Assembly (NCBI GenBank): GCA_038532435.1
Contig: JBCBAP010000014.1
Span: forward strand, 1 to 64,000
DNA from: JBCBAP01 sp038532435
GTDB lineage: Bacteria > Pseudomonadota > Alphaproteobacteria > Rhodobacterales > Rhodobacteraceae
Direction: 5' to 3'
Length of the DNA: 64,000 nt
The notes beneath the pieces were generated by a model that was not told where the DNA came from, made no database searches, and worked only from the letters and a program-made list of their open reading frames with translations. This document shows, one piece after another, positions 18,075-26,163 of the stretch (position 1 is its first letter; the number at the start of each line of letters is the position of its first letter). The translations under genes were made by a program, and so were the position numbers.

Positions 18075-19060
18075 TGGGTCCTCTCGGGTTGGTCGGCCAT
18101 GGGATCGGCGACGAGCACGATCTCCCCGGGCCAGTAGGCAGACAGGTGGCGGGCGGCGGTCCAGCTGCGCAGGCCGGAGCGGCAGCAGAGCACGGCGCGG
18201 GGTCCTTCGGGGCGAATGTCCTGGCGGGCAAAGGCATCGGGCAGCGCCCGCTGGGCGGCGGGATGGGCAGGCGTCGGCGCTTCGGTTTCTGGCCGCAGAT
18301 CGAAGATCACGTCGTCTGCCCGGATCCCGTCCGGCGCGATGAACCGGTGGGCGCGCGCGGGCTCTTCGGCCCCGTCGAACCGCATCGTGCTGTTGCGCAG
18401 GGAGCGGGCGTCCACCCGGGTCAGCGTGCCGAGCGGCGATGGGGTGAGGCCGAGCAGGTGGGCGAGCGCCATCTGCGCCTGCACTGCTCCGATCATGCCC
18501 ACCACGGGGCCCAGCACCCCCGCGGTTGCGCAGGTGGCGAGCGTCCGGGGCAGGTCCGGGAACACGGCGCGCAGGGAGGGTGCGCCGCCGCAGAACCCGC
18601 CGACATACCCCTCCAACCCCAGGGCGGAGGCGGAGAACAACGGTTTACCCAGATCGAGGCAGGTGTCCGACAGGGTATAGGTGGCCGCAAAGCTGTCTGC
18701 GCAGTCCAGAACCAGATCATGGTCGGCGACCAGTCCGGGCGCGTTGCCCGGTGTCAGCAGTGCCGGCAATGCTGTCACATCGACGTCCGGGTTGAGATCG
18801 GCGATCCGCCGTGCGGCGGCGACCACCTTCGGCTGGCCCAGATCGTGATGACCAAAGAGGGGCTGGCGGTGAAGGTTGCCGACCTCCACCACGTCCGGAT
18901 CCATGATCGTCATCGCCCCCACACCCGCACCCGCAAGGTACTGCAGGACGGGTGTGCCGAGCCCCCCTGCGCCGACCACCAGAATGCGGGCAGTGGAGAG
19001 TTTCAACTGCCCGACATCTCCTATCTCTGGCAGGATGGTCTGGCGGGCGTAACGGCTCAT
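18071..19060 (-). CDS. thiF: ThiF/MoeB-type adenylyltransferase fused to a rhodanese-like domain
   Basis: Activates the C-terminal glycine of ThiS as acyl-adenylate for sulfur transfer. The start at 19060 (MSRYARQTILPE) forms an ATGA overlap with thiE; a longer frame to 19099 would run into thiE. The 329-aa protein has the ATP-binding P-loop-like VGAGGLGTPVLQYL near residue 28, a DCADSF block near residue 117 and TCATAGVLGPVVG near 175. The CxxC pairs that hold zinc in many ThiF/MoeB proteins are not visible: PSLRAVFP stands where a CxxC is expected. From about residue 235 a rhodanese-like domain follows, with an active-site loop CCRSGLRSW. The fused domain could deliver the sulfur directly. 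Confidence 0.9.
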   Translation of the reverse strand: MSRYARQTILPEIGDVGQLKLSTARILVVGAGGLGTPVLQYLAGAGVGAMTIMDPDVVEVGNLHRQPLFGHHDLGQPKVVAAARRIADLNPDVDVTALPALLTPGNAPGLVADHDLVLDCADSFAATYTLSDTCLDLGKPLFSASALGLEGYVGGFCGGAPSLRAVFPDLPRTLATCATAGVLGPVVGMIGAVQAQMALAHLLGLTPSPLGTLTRVDARSLRNSTMRFDGAEEPARAHRFIAPDGIRADDVIFDLRPETEAPTPAHPAAQRALPDAFARQDIRPEGPRAVLCCRSGLRSWTAARHLSAYWPGEIVLVADPMADQPERTQ

Positions 19061-19674
19061 ATGGACGCTTCCACCATGGACGCGGTCCCGTTCAGCCACG
19101 CGTCGATGCGCGCCTCGGGATCCTCGTTGAGCGTGATGTCGGTGACCGCCGAGACGATGTCCGCTCCCGCAGCGAAGGCGCCAGCCGCGCGCTCCACGCT
19201 CATGCCCCCGATCGCGACGAGCGGTGTCTCACCGACAAGGCGCTTCCATTCCGTCACCCGGTCGAGGCCCTGTTCGTGCCATTTCATCTTCTTCAGGATC
19301 GTCGGGTAGACGGGGCCAAGCGCGACATAGTCCGGGGCACAGGACAGAGCGCGGTCAAGCTCAGCAGGGTCGTGGGTGCTGATCCCGAGTCTGAGGTTTG
19401 CGCGCCGGATGGCGTCGAGATCCGCGTCGTCCAGATCCTCCTGCCCGAGATGCACGAACGTGCAGCCAAGCTCGATGGCAAGCTCCCAGTGATCGTTCAC
19501 GACCAGCACTGCGCCATGTTGATCACACAGCTTTTGACAGGTGGCAATCTCCTCCCTCAGCGGGTCCGCCGCCATCTCCTTGATGCGCAGCTGTACAAAC
19601 CGGACGCCACGGGGCAGGGCGCGGGCAAACCAGTCCGCGCTGTCGAAGATCGGGTAGAACGGATGCAGCCTCAT
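19057..19674 (-). CDS. thiE: Thiamine phosphate synthase
   Basis: Condenses HMP-PP with thiazole phosphate to make thiamine phosphate. The 205-aa TIM barrel carries the family sites: VQLRIKE near residue 27, VVNDHWELA near 57, VHLGQEDLDD near 74, YVALGPVYPT near 114 and AIGGMS near 150. It overlaps thiG upstream and thiF downstream by 4 bp. It is the junction enzyme of both branches encoded in this operon. Confidence 0.95.
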   Translation of the reverse strand: MRLHPFYPIFDSADWFARALPRGVRFVQLRIKEMAADPLREEIATCQKLCDQHGAVLVVNDHWELAIELGCTFVHLGQEDLDDADLDAIRRANLRLGISTHDPAELDRALSCAPDYVALGPVYPTILKKMKWHEQGLDRVTEWKRLVGETPLVAIGGMSVERAAGAFAAGADIVSAVTDITLNEDPEARIDAWLNGTASMVEASI

Positions 19675-20444
19675 TCGAACACCGCCTTGCCGAACACAGG
19701 GGTCGAGGGCGCTGCCATGTCTCGCGGCTCCATCGGATCCGCGGTGGCACCGATCCGGCCTGCCTCCGCCGCCCGCGCCATCGCAACAGCCATGGAGACC
19801 GGATCTCCGGCCTGTGCCACAGCGGTGTTCAGCAGCACGGCATCGTATCCAAGCTCCATCGCCTGCGCCGCGTGGGAGGGCAGGCCGATGCCCGCGTCCA
19901 CGACGAGCGGAGTGTCCGGGAAGTGTGCCCGAAGGCTGCGCAAACCGTATTCGTTGTTGAGGCCGAGCCCCGTGCCGATCGGCGCGCCCCAGGGCATGAG
20001 CACCTGGCAGCCCGCCTCTACGAGCTTCTCAGCGACGATCAGATCTTCCGTCGTGTAGGGGAACACCTCGAACCCGTCGTCCGACAGGATCCGTGCGGCC
20101 TCCACCAGGTTGAACACATCGGGCTGAAGGGTGTCGTTGTCTCCGATCACCTCGAGCTTGATCCAGCGTGTGCCGAACACCTCCCGCGCCATGTGCGCTG
20201 TGGTCACGGCATCCTTGACCGTATGGCACCCCGCTGTGTTCGGCAGGATCCGGACGTTGAGGTCCTGGATGAGGGACCAAAAGGCCTGCCCGTCCCGCCC
20301 GGCCCCGCTTTCCCGGCGCAGGGAGACGGTCGCGACACCGGCACCGCTTTCCCGAAACGCCCGGGCGAGGATGGCAGGGCTCGGATACTGGGAGGTACCC
20401 AGCATCAGCGGGCTGTCGAGGGTGACGCCGTAGAATGCCCGCAA
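19671..20444 (-). CDS. thiG: Thiazole synthase ThiG, probable TTG start
   Basis: Forms the thiazole ring from DXP, dehydroglycine and ThiS-thiocarboxylate. No ATG lies at the conserved start; TTG at 20444 gives LRAFYGVTLDSPLMLGTSQYP, the normal ThiG N-terminus, 4 bases after the thiS stop and with a GGGGGG tract upstream. This yields 257 aa, the usual length, whereas the next upstream in-frame start (20540) would overlap thiS. The Schiff-base lysine is in IKLEVIGD (near residue 98), with PNTAGC, MPWGAPIGTG and VDAGIGLPSHAA typical of the barrel. Confidence 0.93.
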   Translation of the reverse strand: MRAFYGVTLDSPLMLGTSQYPSPAILARAFRESGAGVATVSLRRESGAGRDGQAFWSLIQDLNVRILPNTAGCHTVKDAVTTAHMAREVFGTRWIKLEVIGDNDTLQPDVFNLVEAARILSDDGFEVFPYTTEDLIVAEKLVEAGCQVLMPWGAPIGTGLGLNNEYGLRSLRAHFPDTPLVVDAGIGLPSHAAQAMELGYDAVLLNTAVAQAGDPVSMAVAMARAAEAGRIGATADPMEPRDMAAPSTPVFGKAVFE

Positions 20445-20448
20445 ATGC

Positions 20449-20646
20449 TCAGCCCCCCTGCATCGGTGCCAGAACCTCGACCGCGTCACCGGGGGAAATC
20501 GGGTGCTCCGCCCGTTTGGCGGCGGGGACAAATACGCCATTCACGGCTGTGGCGACGGTCGCGTTGCCCAGGTCCGCCGCAACCAGCAGATCCGCGAGTG
20601 TCTCCGCCGCGCTCTCAAACGGGGAGCCGTTCAGGATGACTTTCAT
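20449..20646 (-). CDS. thiS: Sulfur carrier protein ThiS
   Basis: A 65-aa ubiquitin-fold protein whose C-terminal Gly-Gly is converted to thiocarboxylate and donates sulfur to ThiG. It starts MKVILNGSPFES and ends PMQGG, the diagnostic tail. The start at 20646 lies 32 bp inside the end of thiO, and the stop is 4 bp before the thiG start. It is easily missed because a longer non-homologous frame extends upstream. Confidence 0.95.
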   Translation of the reverse strand: MKVILNGSPFESAAETLADLLVAADLGNATVATAVNGVFVPAAKRAEHPISPGDAVEVLAPMQGG

Positions 20647-21619
20647 CCAGCACCTCCGGTTTCTGATCGGGATTGAGGATGTGGTCCGCCGCCATTCGTC
20701 CCAGCGCCGGGGCAAGCAGGAAACCGTGACGGAAGAGACCGTTCACATGCAGCGCGCCATCGACCCACCGGATTCGGGGCAGATTGTCCGGAAAGGCTGG
20801 TCGGAGGTCGACACCGATCTCTACAACCTCTGCATCGGCGAAGGCCGGGTGGATCGCGTAGGCGGCGTTCAGAAGATCGACGAGGGAGCGTGCCGTGACG
20901 CGCGATCCATCCGCGCTTTCGATCTGCGTTGCCCCAAGCATGTAGACCCCGTCGCCGCGGGGGACGAGGTAGGCGGGAAAGCGGGGATGCATCAGCCGGA
21001 TCGGGCGCGTGATTGCGACGTCCAGACAGTGCAGCACGAGCATTTCGCCCTTCACACCGCGAAGATCCGTGAGCGCATGCCGGGCCGCGTAGCCGGTCGC
21101 GACGACCGCCGTTCCGGTGGTGGATGCGTCTGCTGTGCGCGCCACCTCCACGCCGCGGGAGTGCAGCGTTGTGATGAGCCGGGCAAGGGCTGTGCGCGGG
21201 TCGAGATGAGCCTCATCGTGGTAGTAAAGTCCGCGCGAGAACCGGCCTGCGAGGTCGGGCTCCAGCGCGTCGATGCCCGCACTATCGACGGGGTCGTGCT
21301 GCGGCGCGCGGCGTGCAAAGCGGGCAAGCTCCGCCCCGTCTCGCGCGGGTGCGACGACGAGCGTTCCGGATCGGGTGACTGGCACACCGAAAGCGTGCCA
21401 CCAGTCGGCGGCTTCCTGCCCCCAGCGCACGACTTCAGGCTCCGCGGTTGCGCCTTCGCAGAAGGGGGCGAGCATGCCGCCGGCCCACCAGGAACATCCG
21501 TGGGGGCCCGGCGCACCGTTCCGGTCCCAGATCGAGACGTCGGCACCGCGCGCCGTCAGTTCGGCGGCGAGCACGAGGCCGGCAACGCCAGCTCCGGTAA
21601 TATGAACCTGAGCGCTCAC
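20615..21619 (-). CDS. thiO: Glycine oxidase ThiO (FAD-dependent)
   Basis: Oxidises glycine to the imine (dehydroglycine) needed by ThiG. A GTG start at 21619 overlaps the thiD stop as GTGA and gives 334 aa; the longer frame to 21790 lies inside thiD. The FAD Rossmann motif VHITGAGVAGLVLAAELTA starts at residue 5, followed by the DAAO-family phrases CSWWAGGMLAPFCE near residue 40 and GLFRHGFLLAPALG near 298. Use of oxygen-dependent ThiO instead of ThiH points to an aerobic lifestyle. Confidence 0.93.
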   Translation of the reverse strand: MSAQVHITGAGVAGLVLAAELTARGADVSIWDRNGAPGPHGCSWWAGGMLAPFCEGATAEPEVVRWGQEAADWWHAFGVPVTRSGTLVVAPARDGAELARFARRAPQHDPVDSAGIDALEPDLAGRFSRGLYYHDEAHLDPRTALARLITTLHSRGVEVARTADASTTGTAVVATGYAARHALTDLRGVKGEMLVLHCLDVAITRPIRLMHPRFPAYLVPRGDGVYMLGATQIESADGSRVTARSLVDLLNAAYAIHPAFADAEVVEIGVDLRPAFPDNLPRIRWVDGALHVNGLFRHGFLLAPALGRMAADHILNPDQKPEVLDESHPERLPV

Positions 21620-22431
21620 GACGTGGACCAGAGCGCATGGAAATGGTGAACCGGCCCGTGTCCCGATCCGACGGAAAGCCGGTCTGCAGCGCGGATCGCG
21701 CCCTGCAGGTAGCCGTGCGCCACCGCGACCGCATCGTCCAGTGCGTGACCAAGCGCAAGCTCGGCAGCGATGGCCGATGACAAGGTGCATCCGGTCCCGT
21801 GGGTGTTTCGGGTGTGCTGTCGCGGCGCCGTCAGCCGCATGGCGGGGCTGTCGGGCCGCACAAGAAGGTCAATACACGTCTCCCCGGACCCGTGGCCTCC
21901 CTTCATCAGCACGGCACCTGCCCCGAGATCGCAGAGAGCCCGGCCCTGACGCTCCATCGTCACGACATCCTCTGCCGCTGGCTGATCGAGGAGCCGTGCC
22001 GCCTCCGGCAGGTTGGGTGTGAGCAGGGTCGCGAGCGGCAGGGCGCGCGTGCGCAGGGCCTCGATTGCCGCGTCTTGTAGCAGCGTGTCGCCGGACTTCG
22101 CGACCATCACCGGGTCGAGGACCACTGGCGCGCCGTGCCCGTCCAGACGCTTTGCGACGACCTCGGTGAGCTCCGGTGAGAACAGCATCCCAACCTTGAT
22201 CGCCCGCACGTCGAGATCGTCGAACACTGCGTCGATCTGGGCGCCGACAATGTCCACCGGAACCGGATGCACCGCGGTAACGGCCCGCGTGTTCTGTGCG
22301 GTGATCGCCGTGATGACGGACGCGCCATAGGCCCCGCGCGCGGAAAACGCTTTCAGATCCGCTTGAATACCCGCCCCGCCCCCGCTGTCGGAGCCTGCGA
22401 TCGTCAGGGCGATTGATCCGGGATGCGTCAC
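21616..22431 (-). CDS. thiD: Hydroxymethylpyrimidine/phosphomethylpyrimidine kinase
   Basis: Phosphorylates HMP and then HMP-P in the pyrimidine branch. The first gene of the operon starts at GTG 22431, 4 bases after GGGAGGG, giving 271 aa. Ribokinase-fold marks are GSDSGGGAGIQADLKAF near residue 13, DPVMVAKSGDTLL near 108 and the anion hole HGTGCTLSSAIAA near 213. It is separated from the TPP riboswitch by about 60 bp, so its ribosome site is the natural target of switch control. Confidence 0.95.
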   Translation of the reverse strand: MTHPGSIALTIAGSDSGGGAGIQADLKAFSARGAYGASVITAITAQNTRAVTAVHPVPVDIVGAQIDAVFDDLDVRAIKVGMLFSPELTEVVAKRLDGHGAPVVLDPVMVAKSGDTLLQDAAIEALRTRALPLATLLTPNLPEAARLLDQPAAEDVVTMERQGRALCDLGAGAVLMKGGHGSGETCIDLLVRPDSPAMRLTAPRQHTRNTHGTGCTLSSAIAAELALGHALDDAVAVAHGYLQGAIRAADRLSVGSGHGPVHHFHALWSTS

Positions 22432-22491
22432 GGCACCCTCCCATCAAAGTGTCACAATCGAAGGGAAGGTTTGCCTGCCTCGGGCTGGACA

Positions 22492-22573
22492 CCGTTCCCT
22501 TCGCCGGAATTATCCGGATCAGGTTCGATGGGTTGACTTGCGCCTCTCAGCCCCTCGCGGAGCACCCCAACGG
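22492..22573 (-). promoter_or_regulatory. TPP riboswitch (thi box)
   Basis: Read on the minus strand, the aptamer begins CCGTT GGGGTGCTCC and contains the conserved GGGCTGAGAGG and ACCCATCGAACCTGATC, then GGATAATTCCGGCGAAGGGA and closing AACGG. P1 is CCGTT/AACGG, closed at 22569-22573 and 22492-22496. It precedes thiD, the first gene of the operon. No U-tract terminator is evident before thiD. Control is more likely by masking the GGGAGGG ribosome site, for which the downstream CCTTCCCTT segment is a candidate partner. Confidence 0.96.
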
Positions 22574-22581
22574 TCGGGGAG

Positions 22582-22609
22582 ACCATAGACGCGTGGGCCG
22601 TTACGTCAA
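22582..22609 (-). promoter_or_regulatory. Sigma-70 promoter of the thiamine operon
   Basis: On the minus strand TTGACG (22609-22604), a 16-bp spacer and TATGGT (22587-22582) precede the riboswitch. Transcription would start within a few bases of the 5' side of P1, as expected for a riboswitch leader. Confidence 0.65.
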
Positions 22610-22647
22610 GTGACGCACACGGTGCGGGCCAACGTGGCGATTGCCCT

Positions 22648-22676
22648 TTGATTTCACAGCCCGGGCGGGATACTCA
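22648..22676 (+). promoter_or_regulatory. Putative promoter of tRNA-Arg
   Basis: TTGATT (22648-22653), a 17-bp spacer and TACTCA (22671-22676) end 11 bp before the mature tRNA 5' end. Confidence 0.4.
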
Positions 22677-22687
22677 AGCCGCGCAGC

Positions 22688-22764
22688 GGCCCCGTAGCTC
22701 AACTGGATAGAGCAGCCGACTTCTAATCGGCAGGTTGTGGGTTCGAGTCCTACCGGGGTCGCCA
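22688..22764 (+). tRNA. tRNA-Arg(UCU)
   Basis: A 77-nt cloverleaf with acceptor GGCCCCG/CGGGGTC (one G-T pair), D arm containing AGCTCAACTGGATAGAGC, anticodon stem GCCGA/TCGGC around loop CTTCTAA (anticodon TCT), T arm with GGTTCGAGTCC and encoded CCA. It reads AGA/AGG arginine codons. Confidence 0.97.
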
Positions 22765-22792
22765 AGTCTTTCACTATCGTCAGTGCACTTGG

Positions 22793-22820
22793 CGCAAGTA
22801 CCTGCGCACTTGCGTCCTTT
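22793..22820 (+). terminator. Possible terminator after tRNA-Arg
   Basis: A 7-bp stem CGCAAGT/ACTTGCG (22793-22799 with 22808-22814) is followed by TCCTTT. The tail is short, so this is tentative. Confidence 0.4.
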
Positions 22821-22892
22821 ATCCGCCCAAAAGAGGGATTGATTTTGTGTTCTTGGCTCCCTTCAATGGTGAGTCAGTAAAATGGTGTGTGA

Positions 22893-24104
22893 GTGAAAAC
22901 GACGATGTGGTTATGTCGACTAAGTAGAGTTGCGGCGGCGACACTTGCCTTTTCCCTAAGCGTGGGGCCGGTGTCTGCACAATCCAACGAACTGTTGAGT
23001 GCTGAGCGCGACAGCATCTTCCTCCAGATGCTGGACGACCCGGCCAATACGGATCTGATGATCTCCTATGCGCGGCTCTCCGTGCAACTGCGGGACTATG
23101 AGGCTGTTGTCTCCACACTTGAGCGGCTCGTGGATCAGGGCGCTGCCACCCCAGCGCTCCGGTACGAGCTGGGCATCGCCTACTTCGCGCTCGGTTCCTA
23201 TGAACTGGCGGAGTACCATTTCGACCAGGTTGATCCGGCGTCCCTGTCGGCAGCACAGCATGTCGCGCTTGACGACTACCAGCGCCGCACTGGTCGGGCG
23301 CAGCGCAGCGGGCGCATCACGGGCTCGATTTCTGGCGGAGCGGTCGCGGTCGGATCGCTCGACGACATCTATCCGGTTGGAGATGCGCGTCTGCTCTGGA
23401 GCTACGACATGGGCGGCGCAACCCAGAACACCTGGGATACGGATCTGCGGGGACGGCTCATCGGAGCGGACAGCTCCGACGACAAGACCCAGTCCGCCCT
23501 GCGCCTGCGCACCGGCCCGTCGATCAAGGCGGAAGGGACCGCCTACGGCATCCGCCTGCGTCCTTACGTGGAGCTGAACGCAACAGACCGGGACGAGGTC
23601 GAACGGTTCAGCGGCGCGCTGGGCGCGGAAGCGATCAACCCGATCAGCGAGGCATGGTCCGTCTTCGCCGATGTGCAGGTCGGGTTCGAAGACCGGTCCA
23701 ACCGGACCAACGGCCTGACCTTTGGCGAGCTTCGCCTCGGCGCGACCTACCGGCCCACGCGCGACACGGGCATCCGGGCCTCCGCGCGGATGGGCGGGGG
23801 ATTCGAGGATGGCAGCAACGACGAATTCAGCCTCGTTGGCGCGCGGCTTGATCTGTTCCAGCGTTTCGATCCGGGCATCACGGCATCCTCCCGCGATGCG
23901 GAGCTCTCCGCCTTCATTCAGGCGGACATCCGCGAGGGCGGTGAAGATGAGGGTGAACAGTTCAGCCTCGGCGCGCAGGCGAAGGTGTTCGTCTACCGCG
24001 AGTTCTTCATCGCGGCAGATGCGCAGTTTATCACCTTCACCGATGGCAACAATGAAGAGGCGTCCGATCCGATCTACGGTCTGCGCGCGGGGATGGAGTT
24101 CTGA
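22893..24104 (+). CDS. Outer-membrane beta-barrel protein with N-terminal TPR region
   Basis: Function not established. The 403-aa product starts at GTG 22893 with a signal peptide (ending VSAQ near residue 30). Residues about 35-130 are helical with two TPR-like units (LRYELGIAYFALGSYELAEYHF). From about residue 140 to the end there are regularly spaced amphipathic strands with aromatic/Gly pattern, ending in GLRAGMEF, the aromatic C-terminus expected of BamA-inserted barrels. The layout resembles surface lipoprotein assembly modifiers (Slam/DUF560), though smaller than full Slam. The FecR-domain gene follows after one base, so the two are a translational unit. Confidence 0.72.
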   Translation: MKTTMWLCRLSRVAAATLAFSLSVGPVSAQSNELLSAERDSIFLQMLDDPANTDLMISYARLSVQLRDYEAVVSTLERLVDQGAATPALRYELGIAYFALGSYELAEYHFDQVDPASLSAAQHVALDDYQRRTGRAQRSGRITGSISGGAVAVGSLDDIYPVGDARLLWSYDMGGATQNTWDTDLRGRLIGADSSDDKTQSALRLRTGPSIKAEGTAYGIRLRPYVELNATDRDEVERFSGALGAEAINPISEAWSVFADVQVGFEDRSNRTNGLTFGELRLGATYRPTRDTGIRASARMGGGFEDGSNDEFSLVGARLDLFQRFDPGITASSRDAELSAFIQADIREGGEDEGEQFSLGAQAKVFVYREFFIAADAQFITFTDGNNEEASDPIYGLRAGMEF

Positions 24105-24105
24105 G

Positions 24106-24990
24106 ATGAGAACAGTATTCAAATCCCTTGGGTCCCTCGCGGCTCTCATCGCCCTTCCCCTCAGCGCGCAGGAGATCGGTGTCGTCGCCTCCAGTGAACC
24201 CACCTTGCGTGGAACGCCTCCGGGTGCGGCGGAGCGGGCCCTGAAGCTCGGCACAGACGTGGTTTTCAACGAGGCTGTCGAGGCCTCCGACAGTGGGCGA
24301 GGGCAGCTTCTGTTCCGCGATCAGTCCACGCTCACCCTCGCGCCGAACTCCCGCATCGTGCTGGACCGGTTCGTTTACGACCCGGATCAGAGCGCGGGCG
24401 AGATCGGCCTCTCCCTGACCCGGGGTGTCCTGCGCTTCATCGGTGGTCGGGCGGCGGATGCGCAGGAGGCGACGATCACCACGCCGACGGCGACGATCGG
24501 CATTCGCGGCAGCTCCGCCTTCGTGCAGTTCATGAACGGCAGGACGACCGCGGTGTTCATCGCGGGCGAGCAGCTGTGCATCGTCATCGATGAGGAGCGG
24601 ACCTGCACTACGCGGCGGGGCGGGGTGCTGACTGACGAGGGCTATGTCGGCAGCATCGGCGCTGAGGATCTCGCGGCGCTGCTGCGCGCGCTTGATGGTG
24701 TTCCTGGTCAGGGCGGCGGTGGGCCGGGCGCCACCGGACTGCAGGATCAGGCCAACCCGGACCAGCAGCCGATCTCCACAAAGGGGGAGGAGCTCGACAT
24801 AGGTCTCTTCGATGCCCTTTTCGGGACCGATCTGGACCGCAGCCTGCTCGGCCCCGGCACCCCGCAATCCTCCGGTGGGTCGCCGATGATGGATCCGGAT
24901 CCCGATCCTGAACCGGAGTTTGAACCGGAGTTAGAGCTGGAGACGCCTGGAGAGCGGCTGGACATACTGGAAGGCGACGAGCTCAGATAG
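24106..24990 (+). CDS. FecR-domain secreted protein with acidic repeat tail
   Basis: A 294-aa exported protein; ATG at 24106 is one base after the barrel gene's stop. A signal peptide (about residues 1-21, ending LSAQ) precedes a FecR-type beta domain: LTLAPNSRIVLDRFVYD near residue 72 and the hallmark TPTATIGIRGS near residue 127. Here FecR is not a sigma-factor regulator with a transmembrane anchor; this class is free in the periplasm or exported. The C-terminus is Gly/Pro-rich then strongly acidic with DPDPDPEPEFEPELELE. In other bacteria FecR-domain proteins of this kind co-occur with beta-barrels and CHASE2 cyclases; a CHASE2 cyclase lies 8 kb away. Confidence 0.8.
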   Translation: MRTVFKSLGSLAALIALPLSAQEIGVVASSEPTLRGTPPGAAERALKLGTDVVFNEAVEASDSGRGQLLFRDQSTLTLAPNSRIVLDRFVYDPDQSAGEIGLSLTRGVLRFIGGRAADAQEATITTPTATIGIRGSSAFVQFMNGRTTAVFIAGEQLCIVIDEERTCTTRRGGVLTDEGYVGSIGAEDLAALLRALDGVPGQGGGGPGATGLQDQANPDQQPISTKGEELDIGLFDALFGTDLDRSLLGPGTPQSSGGSPMMDPDPDPEPEFEPELELETPGERLDILEGDELR

Positions 24991-24999
24991 GGCCTGGGG

Positions 25000-25040
25000 C
25001 ACCGGCGTCCGCTCGATCTTTAGCGGGCGCCGGTGGTTGT
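25000..25040 (+). terminator. Possible terminator after the FecR gene
   Basis: A long hairpin, CACCGGCG-T-CCGCT (from 25000) with AGCGG-G-CGCCGGTG (25022-25035), lies 10 bp after the stop. The following GTTGTTC is only weakly U-rich. Confidence 0.45.
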
Positions 25041-25156
25041 TCACCCGAGACTGCCTCAACCGAACCCGAATCCCCCCCGAATCCGCCGCGACGTTCAAAG
25101 CGCTCGTTTTTGCCGCGTGACCCGATAGTCTGCTGCGGAACAGGCGCGAGAGGGTC

Positions 25157-26065
25157 ATGTCGTTCACGGTAAAGCAGGCGCGGTACTTTGTCGGTGTGGC
25201 TGAGCACGGATCGTTCAGCCGGGCCGCCGTCGAGCTTTCGATCTCGCAAAGCGCGCTCACGGAATCGATCAAGGAGCTTGAGGGCCATCTGGGCATCAAG
25301 CTTTTCGAGCGGCGCAGGCGCGGGGTTGAGGTCACCCACAATGGCCATGTCTTCATGCGCCACGCGAAAGCGATCCTTGCCGAGATCTCGCAGGCGGAGA
25401 TGAGCTTCTCCGGTGAGAAAAGCGGGCTCGCGGGCACGCTCAACATCGGCGTCACATCCCTCACGTCCGGTTACGTCCTGTCGGATCTTCTCTCGCGCTA
25501 CCGTCGCGCGCAGCCGGAGGTCGAGGTGAGCGCACTCGAGGACGGTCCCGAGTATCTCGAGCACTTGCTGGTTGGTGGCGAGCTGGATGTCGCGGTGATG
25601 CTGATCTCCAACCTGCGCAACCCACTGGCTTTGCACGCGGAACTGCTGGCCGTGTCGCCCTACCGCCTGTGGTTACCCCTCGGCCATGCGCTCAGCGCGT
25701 CGCAAAGCATTTCGCTCGAGGATCTCGCGACCGAACCCCAGATCGTCCTTGATGTGGACGAGATGCACGATGAGGCAGGGCGGCTTATGTCGAGTTTCTC
25801 GACCAAACCGCGGATCGCCTTTCGCACCCGGTCCGTGGAGGCCGTCCGCTCGCTGGTCGCAAGCGGGGCCGGTGTCTCCCTCCTGCCCGATCTCGTCTAT
25901 CGCCCCTGGTCGTTAGAGGGGGACCGGATCGAAAGCCGCGATGTCTCCACCCAGCTTCCGGTGGTGCAGGTTGGCCTGGTCTGGCGGCGCGGCGCGAAGG
26001 TGGCGCCGGCCACCCGGGCGTTCCTGTCGGTGGCGCAGAGTTTTCATGCGCCACGGCTGCGGTGA
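25157..26065 (+). CDS. LysR-family transcriptional regulator
   Basis: A 302-aa regulator with an N-terminal winged helix-turn-helix (residues about 1-60: FVGVAEHGSFSRAAVELSISQSALTES, in part) and a C-terminal inducer-binding fold with LVASGAGVSLLPDLVYRPW near residue 240. ATG 25157 follows GAGAGGG. It is upstream of, and in the same direction as, the polyamine-type ABC operon with a 98-bp gap. It is therefore the likely local regulator, although LysR genes are more often divergent from their targets. The effector may be the transported amine or a derived aldehyde (inference). Confidence 0.92.
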   Translation: MSFTVKQARYFVGVAEHGSFSRAAVELSISQSALTESIKELEGHLGIKLFERRRRGVEVTHNGHVFMRHAKAILAEISQAEMSFSGEKSGLAGTLNIGVTSLTSGYVLSDLLSRYRRAQPEVEVSALEDGPEYLEHLLVGGELDVAVMLISNLRNPLALHAELLAVSPYRLWLPLGHALSASQSISLEDLATEPQIVLDVDEMHDEAGRLMSSFSTKPRIAFRTRSVEAVRSLVASGAGVSLLPDLVYRPWSLEGDRIESRDVSTQLPVVQVGLVWRRGAKVAPATRAFLSVAQSFHAPRLR

Positions 26066-26163
26066 ACCATCGGTTTTTCCGATATTACAGCCCGGAAAAT
26101 TGAATTTGCCTCACTCCTCGGGACTCTTCAGCGTGTCAGGAAGGTAAACAGGGAGTTCGATCG

